Below are positions 10,024 to 21,863 of a DNA stretch of 64,000 nucleotides, piece by piece. A program made the position numbers and the translations under genes. Below the pieces are notes generated by a model, which was not told where the DNA came from, made no database searches, and worked only from the letters and a program-made list of their open reading frames with translations. How positions within the stretch are numbered: the stretch's first letter is position 1; each line of letters starts with the position of its first letter. Source of the DNA: Oreohelix idahoensis (Eukaryota > Mollusca > Gastropoda > Stylommatophora > Oreohelicidae); contig JAMPIV010004448.1 in the NCBI GenBank assembly GCA_024509875.1, positions 744,001 through 808,000 on the forward strand. The letters are read 5' to 3'.

Positions 10024-11500
10024 AACAGGGGAGATGTGTAGCGAGATCAGTGATACAATCGCCAAATACAGTAATATTTAACCCCTACGCCAAGTAAATT
10101 TACCACCCCGCCCGTGTTTGCCCAAAGTCATTACCCACGCCTGCGATTCGCGCTGGATTTGAAAAAGCATTAACGCCAAAGTGAACGATACCAAAACCAC
10201 TAGCTTTTTCGTTGCTCTGTTCAAAGACTTAAAATAACATAACACCTGTTTCGTTCCCCAAAAGAGTGATAAAAAAAAGGAGGAGTGAAGGAGAGAGGGA
10301 GGAATGAAACCTTGACTAAAGCGTTTTTTAAATCGATTAATAGCACACAATGTGACAGTTGACGTTAAGGACTTGCTTATGGTAATACAAAACGCAAACG
10401 AGAGGCTGGCGTCTGAAAATCAACTAGTGCCTTAGAAACGAATGTTAGGGCACATTTTTTCCCCTACAGTTAAGGTTTGAATAAAACATTTGACTTTGCT
10501 AATGCACGCGATGATACCCCATCTCAATACCCAACCGCCTTGGTCACTTTCCGTCCTGAAAATTAAATCTAACACTAAAGACGGTTGGCATCCTGCAAAA
10601 CGCTTGTTTAGTTTCCTAAGAACGGGCGAGAGAAAAAAAAAATAAAAGGGGGATTGACATGGAGGAAAATCTAAGCTAACGTATGCATTGTGAAAGTGAA
10701 ACTGAGTAACCAAATTGGGAAGGGTAGCGAAAACGGTGGAAAAAGAAACATAGATGAAATATCAAATTCTAATTGAATAATAAAGGAAAAGAAAGGACAG
10801 TTGACAACTGAAATGATAATACTTGTTTATTGGGAATATCATATTACTCATTATGATATAGTGTCTTACCGTAGAGAAAACGTATGTTGGTTGAATAACT
10901 AAAGAGGAAAAAATACTAAATTGAAAACTATGATAAAGAGAGAAATAAAATCCTAAGGGCTAGATGACAGACAGTCGTCTGGTTAATAATTGCTTTTCTC
11001 CATTAAAATCGTTTAGATATTAACAAAAATATCGTAGAAAATAAAAATGAAAGACAGAAAGACAGACACAGTGATATCCACTCAACTTTGAAAATCTGGG
11101 GATGTCACATTTTTTTAACGTGTATTTTGGAAGAGAGAGTCAAGTCGGCTTACCCTGATCTGATTGGTTTAGGGGAGCATAACTAACGAGGGGATATAAC
11201 GAACGTTTTGCTAACGCTTAGTTGCCACTTGAAGATAAAATTTAAACAGTAAGGTTATCATCAGACACAAGGAATTCATGACCCATTGCCTTTGCTGTTC
11301 TGGCCAGTGGCGATCTCAGCTTGACCCATTGATCGCCGGTTAACCTTATATGTGTAAAATATTTCATTGATTGCGGTAAGAGAAACATTATTATTGATAT
11401 GTATTATTGATGTGTAGAGACTAACATAGATAGGCGCCCAACCAAAAATTTGTTGTGTGCGACGTTTGCCATTGTGGAAGCTTACAACAGGCATGTCTAT
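10024..11500 (+). repeat. Element 2 polypurine tract and start of its 3' LTR; far end not determinable
   Basis: After the RNase H stop and a 60-bp spacer, the purine run aacaggggaga (10024-10034) is followed by TGTGTAGCGAG, which fits a polypurine tract and LTR start at 10035. The matching 5' LTR lies outside the window, so the right end cannot be set; 11500 is only a placeholder. I see no gene in this stretch. Purine-rich runs near 10265 and 10625 and several AATAAA motifs are present. Confidence 0.5.
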
Positions 11501-12364
11501 GTATAATATGGAGCAACTGAAAGTACATGATGTTTGAAAATTGATCTATAATATTATGACTGTAAGACCAGCAAACCACTGGCCGTCTTCGGCAAGTCAC
11601 AGTGTTTCACATGACTTTGAAAAATAACTATGATTTCATTTGAAAGGAATGTATCAAACTGATGAGATGGAAGATTACCTGAGTATGAAGCAGTCACAGA
11701 ATAAGATAGGGACGATAGCTATTTGTTTAGCACAGGAAGCTGATCTTAAACTGTTTAATGATGCTTAGTTGTTAGTGATGGAGATATATGTATAGAATAC
11801 TTAGGAGGCCTTAATCCTCTTATTGCAGGGTTACATCCTATAACACTTAGTGTGCCACAAAGTAATACTGGAGCTGCAGAGTTCGAGGCAACAGTGTTTA
11901 TTTGCCTATATTCTGAAGCAAGAGTGCTGAAGCAGTCTCCAGTACTTCACTGTCGTGACGAATATACTATTGTTGTGACAGTCATCAGATTTCTCAAGAA
12001 AACTCAGTTAAGCCATATCTTCTGCGGGCTTAATGAGTGTTCATTTGACAGTTACTCTCCATTATTGAATAAAAACAGTTTTACGAAATGATGAAACAGT
12101 TCATCCCTCATAATAGTGACCAGTCATAAGACGTAGCGCTTCACCAGGACATTTCTTGTCATAAACATTTTCATATTAACAGTGACGGACAAGATGTCCT
12201 TTAGATTGATTTAAACTGTAAATATATTTCCATTCCATTTTGAGTTTTAAACATTCCTGTACCAAAAAAAGATTTGAGGTACAGGAAATTAAAAATTGTA
12301 ATATAGTATTACAACTTTAACCATTGACTTGTTTAATCCCTTTTCAATGAGTTAAGTTGTGTTT
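11501..12364 (+). other. No gene recognised
   Basis: AT-rich sequence with only a short unsupported open frame (11852-12091) that resembles nothing I know. Part of it may still belong to the LTR of Element 2. Confidence 0.4.
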
Positions 12365-12680
12365 GTTGTCATACACTCACCATTACATTTTGCATTACCC
12401 TAGACATCAAGCCATATAAACAAACAGACGCCAGAATATAAAATAGACTCAAAATATATCACAGATTGAGATCGTAGGGTGGTAGCAGTCAGGTACCCTG
12501 AGAATATAAAATAGACTCAAAATATATCACAGATTGAGATCGTAGGGTGGTAGCAGTCAGGTACCCTGAGAACATCATCTTCAACTATTAGACTCAGGGA
12601 CTTGCATAGCTGACCTCAATCTGTAGACAAGTAATCTTTATCTCTTTTAACATCAAAACCCACCACACTCTGAAACATGG
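12365..12680 (+). repeat. Hairpin-type dispersed repeat, copy a
   Basis: It shares landmarks with the copies at 42900-43175 and 62330-62545 and, inverted, with 32408-32620: a taccctagac-like box, a tcgtagggtggtagcag box, and a tagctgacctcaat box near the end. Two arms are complementary over about 12 bp: cagattgagatc (12462-12473, repeated at 12530-12541) and gacctcaatctg (12612-12623). I cannot place it in a known class. Confidence 0.5.
12433..12568. repeat. Perfect 68-bp tandem duplication
   Basis: Two head-to-tail 68-bp units (12433-12500 and 12501-12568), apparently identical, lie inside the hairpin-type repeat and duplicate its left stem arm. Confidence 0.95.
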
Positions 12681-12769
12681 GAGAAAGAACAACGCAAATG
12701 GCAACCAGAGAGATACAGTCTTTTATAAATGGGTGCTGGAGCAAATAATTTTTAATTGTATGAGATCGC

Positions 12770-13060
12770 TAACATGAAACTGATGGAACAACTACAAGTG
12801 GAACAAACAAGGTGAAGAAAACACGCTGGCTTTGTATAAGACACATTATGAAAACCAGTTCAAAACATTACAAGGCAGTCCTTGTTCTGGACATCGCAAG
12901 TTAGAAGAATCAGCGGGAGACTGAAAAAAAAAACGCATAGGTAGCCACACACACAAGGTATAAAGACGACAGGGAAAATCTTTGAACGGATGGCACAAGA
13001 CAGGAAGATGTGGCATGATTTTGTTGAAGGAATATACCTGACATTGAGTAGAAGGTAATG
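12770..13060 (+). pseudogene. LINE 3'-end fragment (WRWIGHTLRK family)
   Basis: In spite of stops and frameshifts, the plus strand carries remnants of a LINE ORF2 C terminus also seen at 49077-49440 (-), 37490-37662 (+) and 58985-59135 (-). It includes a stretch related to RRRRWRWIGHTLRK, then aaggcagtccttgttctgga and a Gly-Arg-Pro-Lys-like region. It ends in a short (aatg)n run at about 13057-13068. Confidence 0.55.
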
Positions 13061-13069
13061 AATGAATGC

Positions 13070-14080
13070 CATAGAATTGCACCTGTATAAGAAAACGCTA
13101 GCGCTGGCTGTGCCAAATTACATCAGCGAATACAGTCGTACCTCAAAGGTTAACCTTTATCGTGAAATGAGCCTTCGACCCCTACCCAATGACCCCGTGC
13201 ACCTTCGCTTTGAAGGGCAGACACAGCTGTGACAGGAAGCTGACAACTGTAGACAATTCAAGCTTAGAAACTGTCATTGGTGACCTTAGCATATCGACAC
13301 GCCTCGTTGCGTACAGCGAGCAAGAATGTTTGTTTAATATCCGGGGGGAGGCGTCGAGGGCCGTGTTTTGGAAAAGTAAAAGAAGACAATCTTGGAAAGA
13401 GACATTAACCTAGGCAATCAACCAACAAATGTCTGCACCAGACCACAAGGTCTTTTATATTTTGATATGCTCCTTAAAATAACCGACGGATGTCCAGTCT
13501 TGTTCCCCGGGTCCTTTGACGAGATAAAGACAGAACATGCCTACTGCACCAACAGGCAAGTCGTTCAAGGCGACGAATATAATTGTGTGCTTGGAGCTGG
13601 CAAGTTCATCGTGTAAAACAAATTGCCTCATAAACCACAGTGAAAGAGCACGCGAATGTTTAGTGCAAGCTGCATCTAAGGGGACCAGCTGCAATAGTAG
13701 CTCTAAGCTCCGTATGGAACGATAGGGAAAATTATAACCGACCGACCTTGTGTTTAGGTTGAACGAGCCGCGCCTCGGCAAATATTTTTTTAATCAATGT
13801 TTCTCTTCTAAGTGGTAGTTAAGAACTTGATGCAACGAACTACTGAGAACGTAAAATCCAGTTTGAAGGTTAAAAAAAAAAAAACAAATCGATACACACA
13901 AATCAAACGTTGCGAGAAATAAATCTTCATCGGAAGATAAACAGAACAAAAATAATTCAGAGGATAAATTAACCAAGACAACTCGCCTTCCGCTTCAGTT
14001 TTAAGCAGCAATCAAAGGCGTCTTGGAAGAAACTGCTCGGTTTAAATTTAAAGTGAACGAATATTAGGCAATATGGGACG
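13070..14080 (+). other. No gene recognised
   Basis: Base composition is more balanced between 13180 and 13760, with overlapping short open frames on both strands (for example 13455-13781 minus and 13537-13725 plus). No motif, splice pattern or homology that I recognise supports any of them. An exon of an unknown gene cannot be excluded. Confidence 0.4.
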
Positions 14081-14084
14081 ATCT

Positions 14085-14285
14085 AATCAACCAATCATAC
14101 AATCAATCAACCAATCATACAATCAATCATACAATCAATCAATCAATTCCTTTTAGATCAAGGCATTTCCATGTCTTCCTCGTCATTTTCGTGTCTCTCT
14201 CCAGTGCTCCATGCATTCTTTGGTCTACATTTACTTTTCTTACCATGGGTATTCCATAACAAGGATTATCTGGCTATGCTTTCAT
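14085..14285 (-). pseudogene. LINE 3'-end fragment with (CAAT)n tail
   Basis: A minus-strand LINE terminus. The tail is (caat)n with catac interruptions at 14088-14150. Next to it are degenerate C-terminal codons of the WRWIGHTLRK family (atgtcttcctcgtcattttc, and an accat...gtattcca block equivalent to WNPHG). Confidence 0.55.
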
Positions 14286-14289
14286 CAGG

Positions 14290-15512
14290 TTTCCCCCCAA
14301 ATGTGTGTCCAAAATTTTAACAAACAACATGATCCCCAAAGGTGTGTCCACAACTGTAACAAACAAGGTGAACCCCTAATGTGTTTCCAACACTTCATCA
14401 AACAGCATGATCCCCAAATGTGTGACCAACACTTCAACAAAAAACACGACCCTCAATGTGTGTCCAAAACTTCAACATACAACATGACCTTCAATGCGTG
14501 TCTAACACTTCAACAAACAACATGACCCTCAATGTGTGTCAAAAACTGTACGAAACAACATGACCCCAAATGTATGTCTAAAACTTTACCAAACAACATG
14601 ACCCCCAATGTGTGTCTAAAACTTTACCAAACAACATGACCTCCAATGTGTGTCCAAAACTTTACCAAACAACGTGACCCTCAAATGTGTGTCCAAACCT
14701 TCATCAAATAACATGACCCCCAAATGTGTTGCCAACACCTCAACAAAAAATATGGCCCTCAATGTGTGTCCAAAACTTCAACGTACAACATGACCCTCAA
14801 TGTGTGTCCAAAACTTCAACAAACAACATGACCCTCACTGTGTGTCTAACGCTTCAACAAACAACACGACTCTCAATGTGTGTCCAAAACTTCAACAAAC
14901 AACATGACTCTCAATGTGTTTCCAAAACTTCAACAAACAACATGACCCCAAAAGTGTGTCCAAAACTTCCACAAAAAACATGACACCAAATATGTGTTCA
15001 AATCATCAACAAGCATCATGACCCCCAATGTGAATTCAATACTTCAATAAACAACATGATCCCAAATGTGTGTCCAAAACTTCAACAAACAACATGACCC
15101 CAAATGTGTGTCCTACACTTCAACAAACGACATGACCCCAAATGTGTGTCCAACACTTCAACAAACAACATGACCCCAAATGTGTGTCCAACACTTCAAC
15201 AAACAACATTACTCCAAATGTGTGTTCAAAACTTTACCAATCAACGTGACCCCCAATGTGTGTCCAAAACTTTACCAAACAATATGACCCCCATATGTGT
15301 CCAACACTTCAACAAACAACATGACCCTCAGTGAGTGTCCAACACTTCAACAAAAAACATGACACTCAATGGTTGTCCAAAACTTTACCAAACAATATGA
15401 CCCCAATGTGTGTCCAACATTTCAACAAACAACATGACCTCCAATGTGTGTCTAAAACTTTACCAAACAACATGACCACCCATGTGTGTCCAAAACTTTA
15501 CCAAACAACATG
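14290..15512. repeat. 38-bp minisatellite array 1
   Basis: About 32 imperfect units of 37-40 bp. A typical unit contains aatgtgtgtccaacacttc and then aacaaacaacatgaccc. The unit length is not a multiple of three and varies, so the Asn/Thr/Gln-rich open frames here are not genes. The same unit recurs at 25565-25900 on the far side of Element 3. Confidence 0.95.
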
Positions 15513-15688
15513 AATATCAAATGGTATTACGCTACACACACACACAAATACCCCCAGTGCTGCGACCATTATGTTATCATCGGGAATAAGACTCATGACA
15601 ACAGTACCGAACAGAGAATATTATTGTATTGTCATGTTTACCGTCTTATATGTATATATTCATCTGTTTCCAAATGTGTGTCCAGCAC
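15513..15688. repeat. 150-bp array-flank segment, copy A, plus a minisatellite stub
   Basis: The segment beginning gaatatcaaatggtatta directly follows array 1 and recurs at 25896-26040 directly after array 2, with about ten substitutions and a 20-30 bp length difference. After this copy a stub of minisatellite (aaatgtgtgtccagcactt, 15672-15690) runs into the LTR of Element 3. Confidence 0.85.
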
Positions 15689-16998
15689 TTTCCAAAGTCT
15701 TTGTATGATCGTTTTTCGTATGTATGATCATTATTTGACTGAAATGCATGTTATATATATTTTATGGTCAAAGGGACAGAACCCGATATATCGATACTGC
15801 TATTTTTTATGAGTTTACCTCCTCTTGTATAGAGACACGTTCGGTCTATAATGTCTTGAACGAAGCGTGACCATATCTCCTTATTTGGTAGTATCAGTCA
15901 ACTGTTGTAGATGTTTGAAACCTTTCTTAACGCTTCTGTTCATGTCCATAAAAGGCGCGACTGTGTAAGACTTTTATCTCGAATGTTCTTAGAATCGTCT
16001 TATTGTGAACAGCGACTCAGAGATTGTCACTCTGCGCATGTCTCGACTTGGTTGTCGTTTGTTGTTCCGCCCAGGTCGGGCAGTTGAGAAATGGACTGAT
16101 TAGCGAGCGGACGCGACTGCGTCTTGTGATTCTCTGAGGGAAATACATTGTCTTTGTGAGTTAGTTAGCTAACTAGACTATTTCCCCGTATTATTCAAGC
16201 CTGCCTGGAGGCATATGTTCATGGTTGATTTTCCGAAATAAGGTAATTCCTCTTGTATCGAACTTTAGGCTATCATCTAGAGGTTCGTCATTTTGTCGCC
16301 TTTTTGCTCGCCTGTGTGATTCAAAATGGAGAGGTACTTTGACTAGGATTAAGTCATCGGTATCTTTATACCTGAACTAGTTATATATCTATGGGTCGCT
16401 CTAGACCAACAAGACTATTGTCTGTGTTCCAGGATTCGTTATATCAGAGATCACGTCCAAGTCAGATGGTTAGACTTAGGAAGGTTATAAAGGTCGAGCT
16501 GACCTGTAATCCATGTATGCTACTCACGTGCAGACAGTAAACGGACGTATTGTATACATCTGATCTGCTAGCATCAGGAAGGAATAATTATTATTGTCTA
16601 TGAACATTAAGGATCTGCAGCGGACCACGGTTGCAGAAGTTATATGTATTATTTATCAAGCTTCGCTATGATATTTGTTTTCCATACAACTATTGAGTAT
16701 TGACTCCTACATGACTGTCAGTTAACATGAGTTTGAATGCTGCATTCGTTATACTATGCTGATGATAACATAAGTATCATGACTGTTTTGTGGCGTGCAA
16801 TAAATGGTATAAACCTAAAGCGAAGTTACCATTTTTATGACTCTACACGTCATGTTGCCTGTGGTGTACCCTGAACTGTTCTACTGCAACACACACACCG
16901 CAACAATCTAAACCAGATAAGACACCCACATCTTGCATTGTAATACCTGGTGTCGATAGAGGTGGTAATTTGACGGCATCCTAATTCCACCCTTATCA
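15689..16998 (+). repeat. Element 3 5' LTR, missing its first 23 bp
   Basis: 1310 bp, against 1333 bp in the 3' copy. A TATA-like ataaaagg (15948-15955) and the polyadenylation signal aataaa (16799-16804) could bound the transcript start and end. The LTR ends ttatca. The lost 5' terminus (tgttacgcac...) is replaced by minisatellite sequence, with actt shared at the junction. Confidence 0.9.
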
Positions 16999-17003
16999 AT
17001 TCA

Positions 17004-17021
17004 TGGTGGCCAATAGTTGGT
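17004..17021 (+). promoter_or_regulatory. Element 3 candidate primer-binding site
   Basis: TGGTGGCCAATAGTTGGT begins 5 bp after the LTR end. Its position and TGG start fit a tRNA primer site. I could not name the tRNA. Confidence 0.5.
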
Positions 17022-18542
17022 TTATTCTGGTACCAACTCTCAAGGGGGTCAACAAACCCAGACATCATCAGCAGACTACAAGACAACATTGCAGTTGCTA
17101 TTCATCACCTTTGATGAAATTTTTTGAAAGACGCAGCAGTACTGACAGTTGTTGATATTTTGAAACTACCCGGCGCTGCTCGGCGGTATTGAAGTTTGTC
17201 TACAAATAGAAGGACAAGTACCGAGCGAATGGATTTCCTGATCTGTTGAGAAGAAGGACAAGTGCCGTAACAACTGTTCCGGTCTCAGAATTACTGTTGC
17301 AGATTCAGAAGGTCAAGTTCAGAAGCTGTTTCCTGTCAGAAGCTGTTTCCTGTTAGAAGCTCATTTCCTTCGTCATGGCAGTTTACGAGAGCAGATATGG
17401 ATCAACGTTGGATCATTGTCCTAAGAATGCTGATCACATCCTGTTCTGAACTGTGCTGACGTTGTGGATACATAGAAGTTAAGTGGCCTGTTTTGTTTGT
17501 GAACTGTGCCCTTATGTTCTAACTGAGCCTTCTGTCTATCACATTTTTCGCACTCTTTATATGTTTACATGTTATATGTTATTTGGATTTGTATTTATAT
17601 GTTTATATTTCTGCGGGTTTTCTCGGTTGGGCGGTGTCTTTCAGTAGATGATACCACGTCACAGAGGTTCTACTGTTAGCGTTTTCGTTAGGGACTGTGC
17701 GAATTTCCTACTGTGAAATTTGCTAGCGACAATCGTTGCTATATCTGTTTAGTTGTGACGAGTTGTGCTTTATTTTCGTTTTTTGTATTTTTTTTTTTTT
17801 TTTTTTTTTTTGTTTCTCTCTTTCTTTCTGTTTTAGTTTCGATTTCAATTGTTTGTATTTGTAGGTCTCCTCTTTTCTATTATTCAGTTCTTCACGTAAA
17901 TTGTTGTGTATATACTGTAGCGTCATTTGTTTGTCATATCTTCGCATTCTGTCATCATATTCTTTTTAGTTTCGCTGTTTATTTATTTGACTTATGCGAA
18001 TGTTTTCGTATTGTTTGATCTTTGTTATTGTTTACATTGACTCTGATCTTTGTTATTGTTTACATTGACGTTGATCTTTGTTATTGTTTACATTGACTCT
18101 GATCTTTGTTATTGTTTACATTGACTTTGATCTTTGTTTTGTTTACATTGTTGGTACTTTGTTATTGTTTACATTGTCTTGTTATTGTTTGCATAGTTCT
18201 TGCATAGTTAGCTTTCACTATTGTTACATATATGCTCATGCACTATTGATCTATAGTGCACTTATCATAACTAGCTGGTGGTTTTTTCCTTATGCACTAT
18301 TGTAGTGCAGTTATGATAAATAACTGATGGTTATGCACTGATTTGGGTAGTGCACTGATAATTAAGAGGTGACTTGTGATATTATTGTACAACTGATAAT
18401 ACAAATTGGTGTCAAGTCTTGTTTCCCACAGAGATTGGAGTAAACATAGTAATTATACAAGCACTTTATTAAGTCTTGTTGCTATTAAGATTGAAATAAG
18501 ATAATTAATTATTTCAGGTTCTGTACTCACATTTTAGACATC
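17022..18542 (+). other. Element 3 leader, with poly-T tract and 28-bp minisatellite
   Basis: No gene is supported here. A T-rich run lies at about 17786-17812. From about 18017 to 18190, about seven units of 25-28 bp (core tttgttattgtttacattga) decay toward the 3' side. After these come repeats of a tagtgcact motif (18236-18358). The hydrophobic open frames over this stretch are by-products of T-rich sequence. Confidence 0.7.
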
Positions 18543-19380
18543 ATGTCTACATTTGAGTACTTTATTGAGCAGGGTAAAGCCCTTGGGAAGACAGGTGATA
18601 AATTAGAAGAATTTGCGACTGTTCAATATGCCAAGGCATTGAAGTCGGAGGAAAAGAAAATGAAAGAACTAACTGAACAAAAGAGAATAGATGCTGAAAA
18701 TTTAAAACTGCAGATGCAGGTAGATGAAAAGAGATTACAAATGGAAATGGAAAAAAAAAAAAAAAAAAACAAAAAAGAGAAGCAGAATCTCAGGAGAAGA
18801 GACTTCAGGCTGAGGTTGAAAATAAGAGACTTGAAAAAGAAGCTGAAAATAAGAGACTTGAAATAGAGGCTGAAAATAAAAGATTAGAAAAACAGGCTGA
18901 GGCTGAAGAAAGAAGGTTACAAAGAGAAGCTGATGAGAGAAAAGCAAAAATGGAACATGAAGAAAAACTCTTAGCTTTGGAGTTAGAAAAGTTGAAGTTA
19001 TCTAGTAATGCTAATGATGCTAATAAGGTATCATCTGCTAATAAGTCTAGTGCTGTTGATTTCAAGCTTAATTTACCAGCATTCAATGCTTCAATTGATG
19101 ATATAACATTTTATCTGGATAGATTTGAAAGTGCATGTAAGGTGCATAATATAGATAAAACATTATATGTTTATCATCTGTCCAAGATACTTAGAGGTGA
19201 TGCTTTGACTTTGTTGGGTATGGTAGATGTGCCTGACAAGAACAACTATGAGGTTGTCAGGGCGGCATTGTTAAAGAAGTACCAACTTAACGAAGACGGA
19301 TATCGTCTTAAATTTAAAAACATGTTACCAGAAACTGGAGTTGAATTCTCAGAATTCATCTCAGGCATAGTCTTACTTTT
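18543..19380 (+). pseudogene. gag: Element 3 gag, frameshifted
   Basis: It starts MSTFEYFIEQGKALG, aligning with Element 1 gag, and continues as a long Glu/Lys/Arg coiled-coil region. The frame is lost in an A19 run (18751-18769) and continues one frame over from about 18780 (AESQEKRLQAEVENKRLEK...), through the capsid-like part containing KKYQLNEDGYRLKFKNMLP. A second shift lies around a T6 run (19377-19382). The rest of gag (RWVELSK, LLLRDKVMSSVNEAF) is fused in frame to pol. Both breaks are at or near homopolymers, so base-calling error is an alternative to real mutation. Confidence 0.85.
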
Positions 19381-19382
19381 TT

Positions 19383-21860
19383 ACGATGGGTTGAGCTTTC
19401 TAAGACAGAAAGTACATTTGAAGCCCTCATGGACTTACTTCTTAGAGACAAGGTTATGTCTTCTGTTAATGAAGCTTTTCTTTCTTTTCTTCATGAGCGT
19501 AAGCCTAAAAATATAAAAGAAATGGAAGAATATTGTAGCCAGTATGTTACTGCACATCCTCACATAACCATTAGCAACTCTAAGGTAAAAGAAGGTCTGC
19601 CAGTTGCTTCGGCAGCACCTTATGGCCCGAATTTTATGCGTAAATTTCAGGGTAGCCAGCAAAATTTCAATAAAAAGAGTAACCGTAATTATGCCCAGAA
19701 CCATGGTAATCAATTTCAGGGAGATTCTTCTTCCCAGAACTGGAGACAACCTAATATTACACGGTATTCTATTCCCGGTAACTTTAGAAATTTTCATAAA
19801 GGTAATCGGTATAGAGGAAAATATTATTTGCAGAGACCTCAATACCAAGATAATAGAGGTTCTCAACAGCATAGAGATGGTAATGACAGTTATGGAAACT
19901 GGAACGCAAACCAGGATAAAAATTACAGTAGGGACTTTAATGATAATTGCAGAGGCAATAATGGTCGCGGTAGATCGCAACAGAAGAGAAAAAGATATCA
20001 ACAGACAAACTCTGTTCAACAAGAATCTCAGGGAGCAGATAAACAGGTTAATAATGATAAAAACCATAATACTATCGGATGCTCATCTTTTGACTTTGGT
20101 AGGGCAAATAAATGTATCCAATGCAGTACTTTATTTGATCCGAAAACCATTAGTACTCTAAGCTGTGGTCATCCTTTGCCCGCTCTTCCTGCTAATGTTG
20201 CTCATGATGGGAGAGGTTCTCTTATATTACATAAGGGGCTTGTAAATAGTAATCCAGTCTCGGTGTTGTTTGATTCTGGATGTACTACTGTCGGGGTTAG
20301 GCAATCTCTTGTAGATCCATTCTGTGCTACAGGAAAGGTCATCAAATGTGACACATTTGGTGGCACGTTGGAAAAATATCCTACTGCCATAATACATATT
20401 GCTACTCCTTTCTTCACGGGAGAGGTCCACGCGTGTCTACTTCCAAACCCTATTGCGGACCTTATTATTGGTCGTATTCACGGAGTTAGGGAATGTACCC
20501 CACAGCAGATTGCTGTTTGGGAAGAGCAAAACATTGAAGCTACCAATACGGTGGTCACAAGAGCACATGCTCTGGATCCACCTCAAACTTCATTAACTAA
20601 TAATGATGAAGTAAATGAACAAAATAGTCACTTGACTATTACACGTGACTCATTTATCAAATTGCAAGAAGAAGATCCGTCGTTACAAAAATTCTTCATT
20701 CTAGCAAAAAAAGGTGATCCTAATCAAAATACTAATAGAAAATCTTGGATTTCTATGAAGAACGGCGTACTTGTACGTATGGTACAAGACTCGACTACAT
20801 CCACTCATTCACAAATTCTTGTGCCTAAGAGCATGAGGGTGCAAATATTGCAACATGCTCATGACTCGCAATGTGCTGGACATATGGGTTTTTCCCGTAC
20901 AAAGTCGAGAGTTCTTGCGGCTTTCTTTTGGCCATTTGTAAGCAAGGACATACGAATGTACTGTCGCTCTTGCAAAGTATGTCAGGAGGTCAAATCTAAA
21001 GGACCACGACATGCTGCGCCTATTCAGGCTGCTGACATTCCAATTCGCCCTTTTCAAAAAATGGCAATAGATATTATCGGTCCTTTTAGAATTAAGTCGG
21101 CTAGAGGGCATCAATTTATTCTTACATGTGTCGATATGTGCACACGTTGGCCAGAGGCAATACCTCTCAAGAGCATCTCAACTGCTGATATCGCAGACGC
21201 TCTTTGGCTGATATTTTCTCGCTTGGGTTTTCCCGGAGAAATATTGTCAGACCATGGCACTCAACTGATATCAGACACTATGTCACAGGTAATGTCTATG
21301 CTACATATAAAAAGGTCTCTCAGCAGTATCTATCACCCAATGTCTAATGGGTTGGTCGAACGTTTAAATAGGACTCTAAAAACTTTACTGGGTAAAATAA
21401 CTGAGGATCATCCTCAGGATTGGGACAGGGTCTTACCCGCGGCTCTCTTTGCGTATAGAGAGGTCCCCAATGAACATACGGGGTTTTCCCCTTTTGAACT
21501 TGTCTTTGGCGCGCAACCGCGCGGCCCTATGTCTTTACTTCACGATCTAATCACTGCCGATAATATTAGCGATGAGACTCAGTCTTCTTATGAGTACGTC
21601 ATTGCTCTTAGGAAAAAAATCATTGAGGCATGCAGACTAGCAACTTCGTCTTCCGAATTTGCTAAAGAAAAGGCAAGGCAGTTTGCGAATAAGAATAGAT
21701 GTCTACGACAACTTTGTCCAGGTGACAAAGCTCTCGTCCTACTTCCTTCAAGGGAGAACAGACTTCTAATTGCATGGAAAGGTCCATATGCAATAGTCTC
21801 CAAAATTTCTGATGTCGACTATGTTGTCGATATTGATGGAAAGCATAAAACTTTCCACAT
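19383..21860 (+). pseudogene. pol: Element 3 gag C terminus, protease and integrase
   Basis: Open in one frame from about 19383 to the shift near 21860. In order: gag C terminus; an Asn/Gln/Arg-rich basic region (19640-20030) that could bind RNA; CxxC (20113, 20122) and CGH (20164-20172); protease DSG in LFDSGCTTVG (about 20270); integrase zinc finger with HMGF and CRSCKVCQ; integrase core AIDIIGP, LSDHGTQL and NGLVERLN, which hold the D, D and E; and a GPY-type module (WKGPYAI). A one-base shift between 21858 and 21864 takes the protein into the RT frame. Gag and pol are one frame here, unlike Element 1. Confidence 0.88.
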
Positions 21861-21863
21861 AAT

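Noticed and set aside
10078..10713. Two minus-strand frames of about 90 codons
   Set aside because: They lie in the probable LTR of Element 2; I see no motif or shared structure beyond low-complexity similarity.
13455..13781. A 108-codon minus-strand frame in more balanced sequence
   Set aside because: It overlaps a plus-strand frame of similar quality and neither shows a motif or splice pattern; not reported as a gene.
14211..15513. Asn/Thr/Gln-rich open frames
   Set aside because: They come from a minisatellite whose period is not a multiple of three and varies; the frames shift from unit to unit.
17713..18305. Hydrophobic open frames resembling membrane proteins
   Set aside because: They are translations of T-rich leader sequence and its minisatellite in Element 3.
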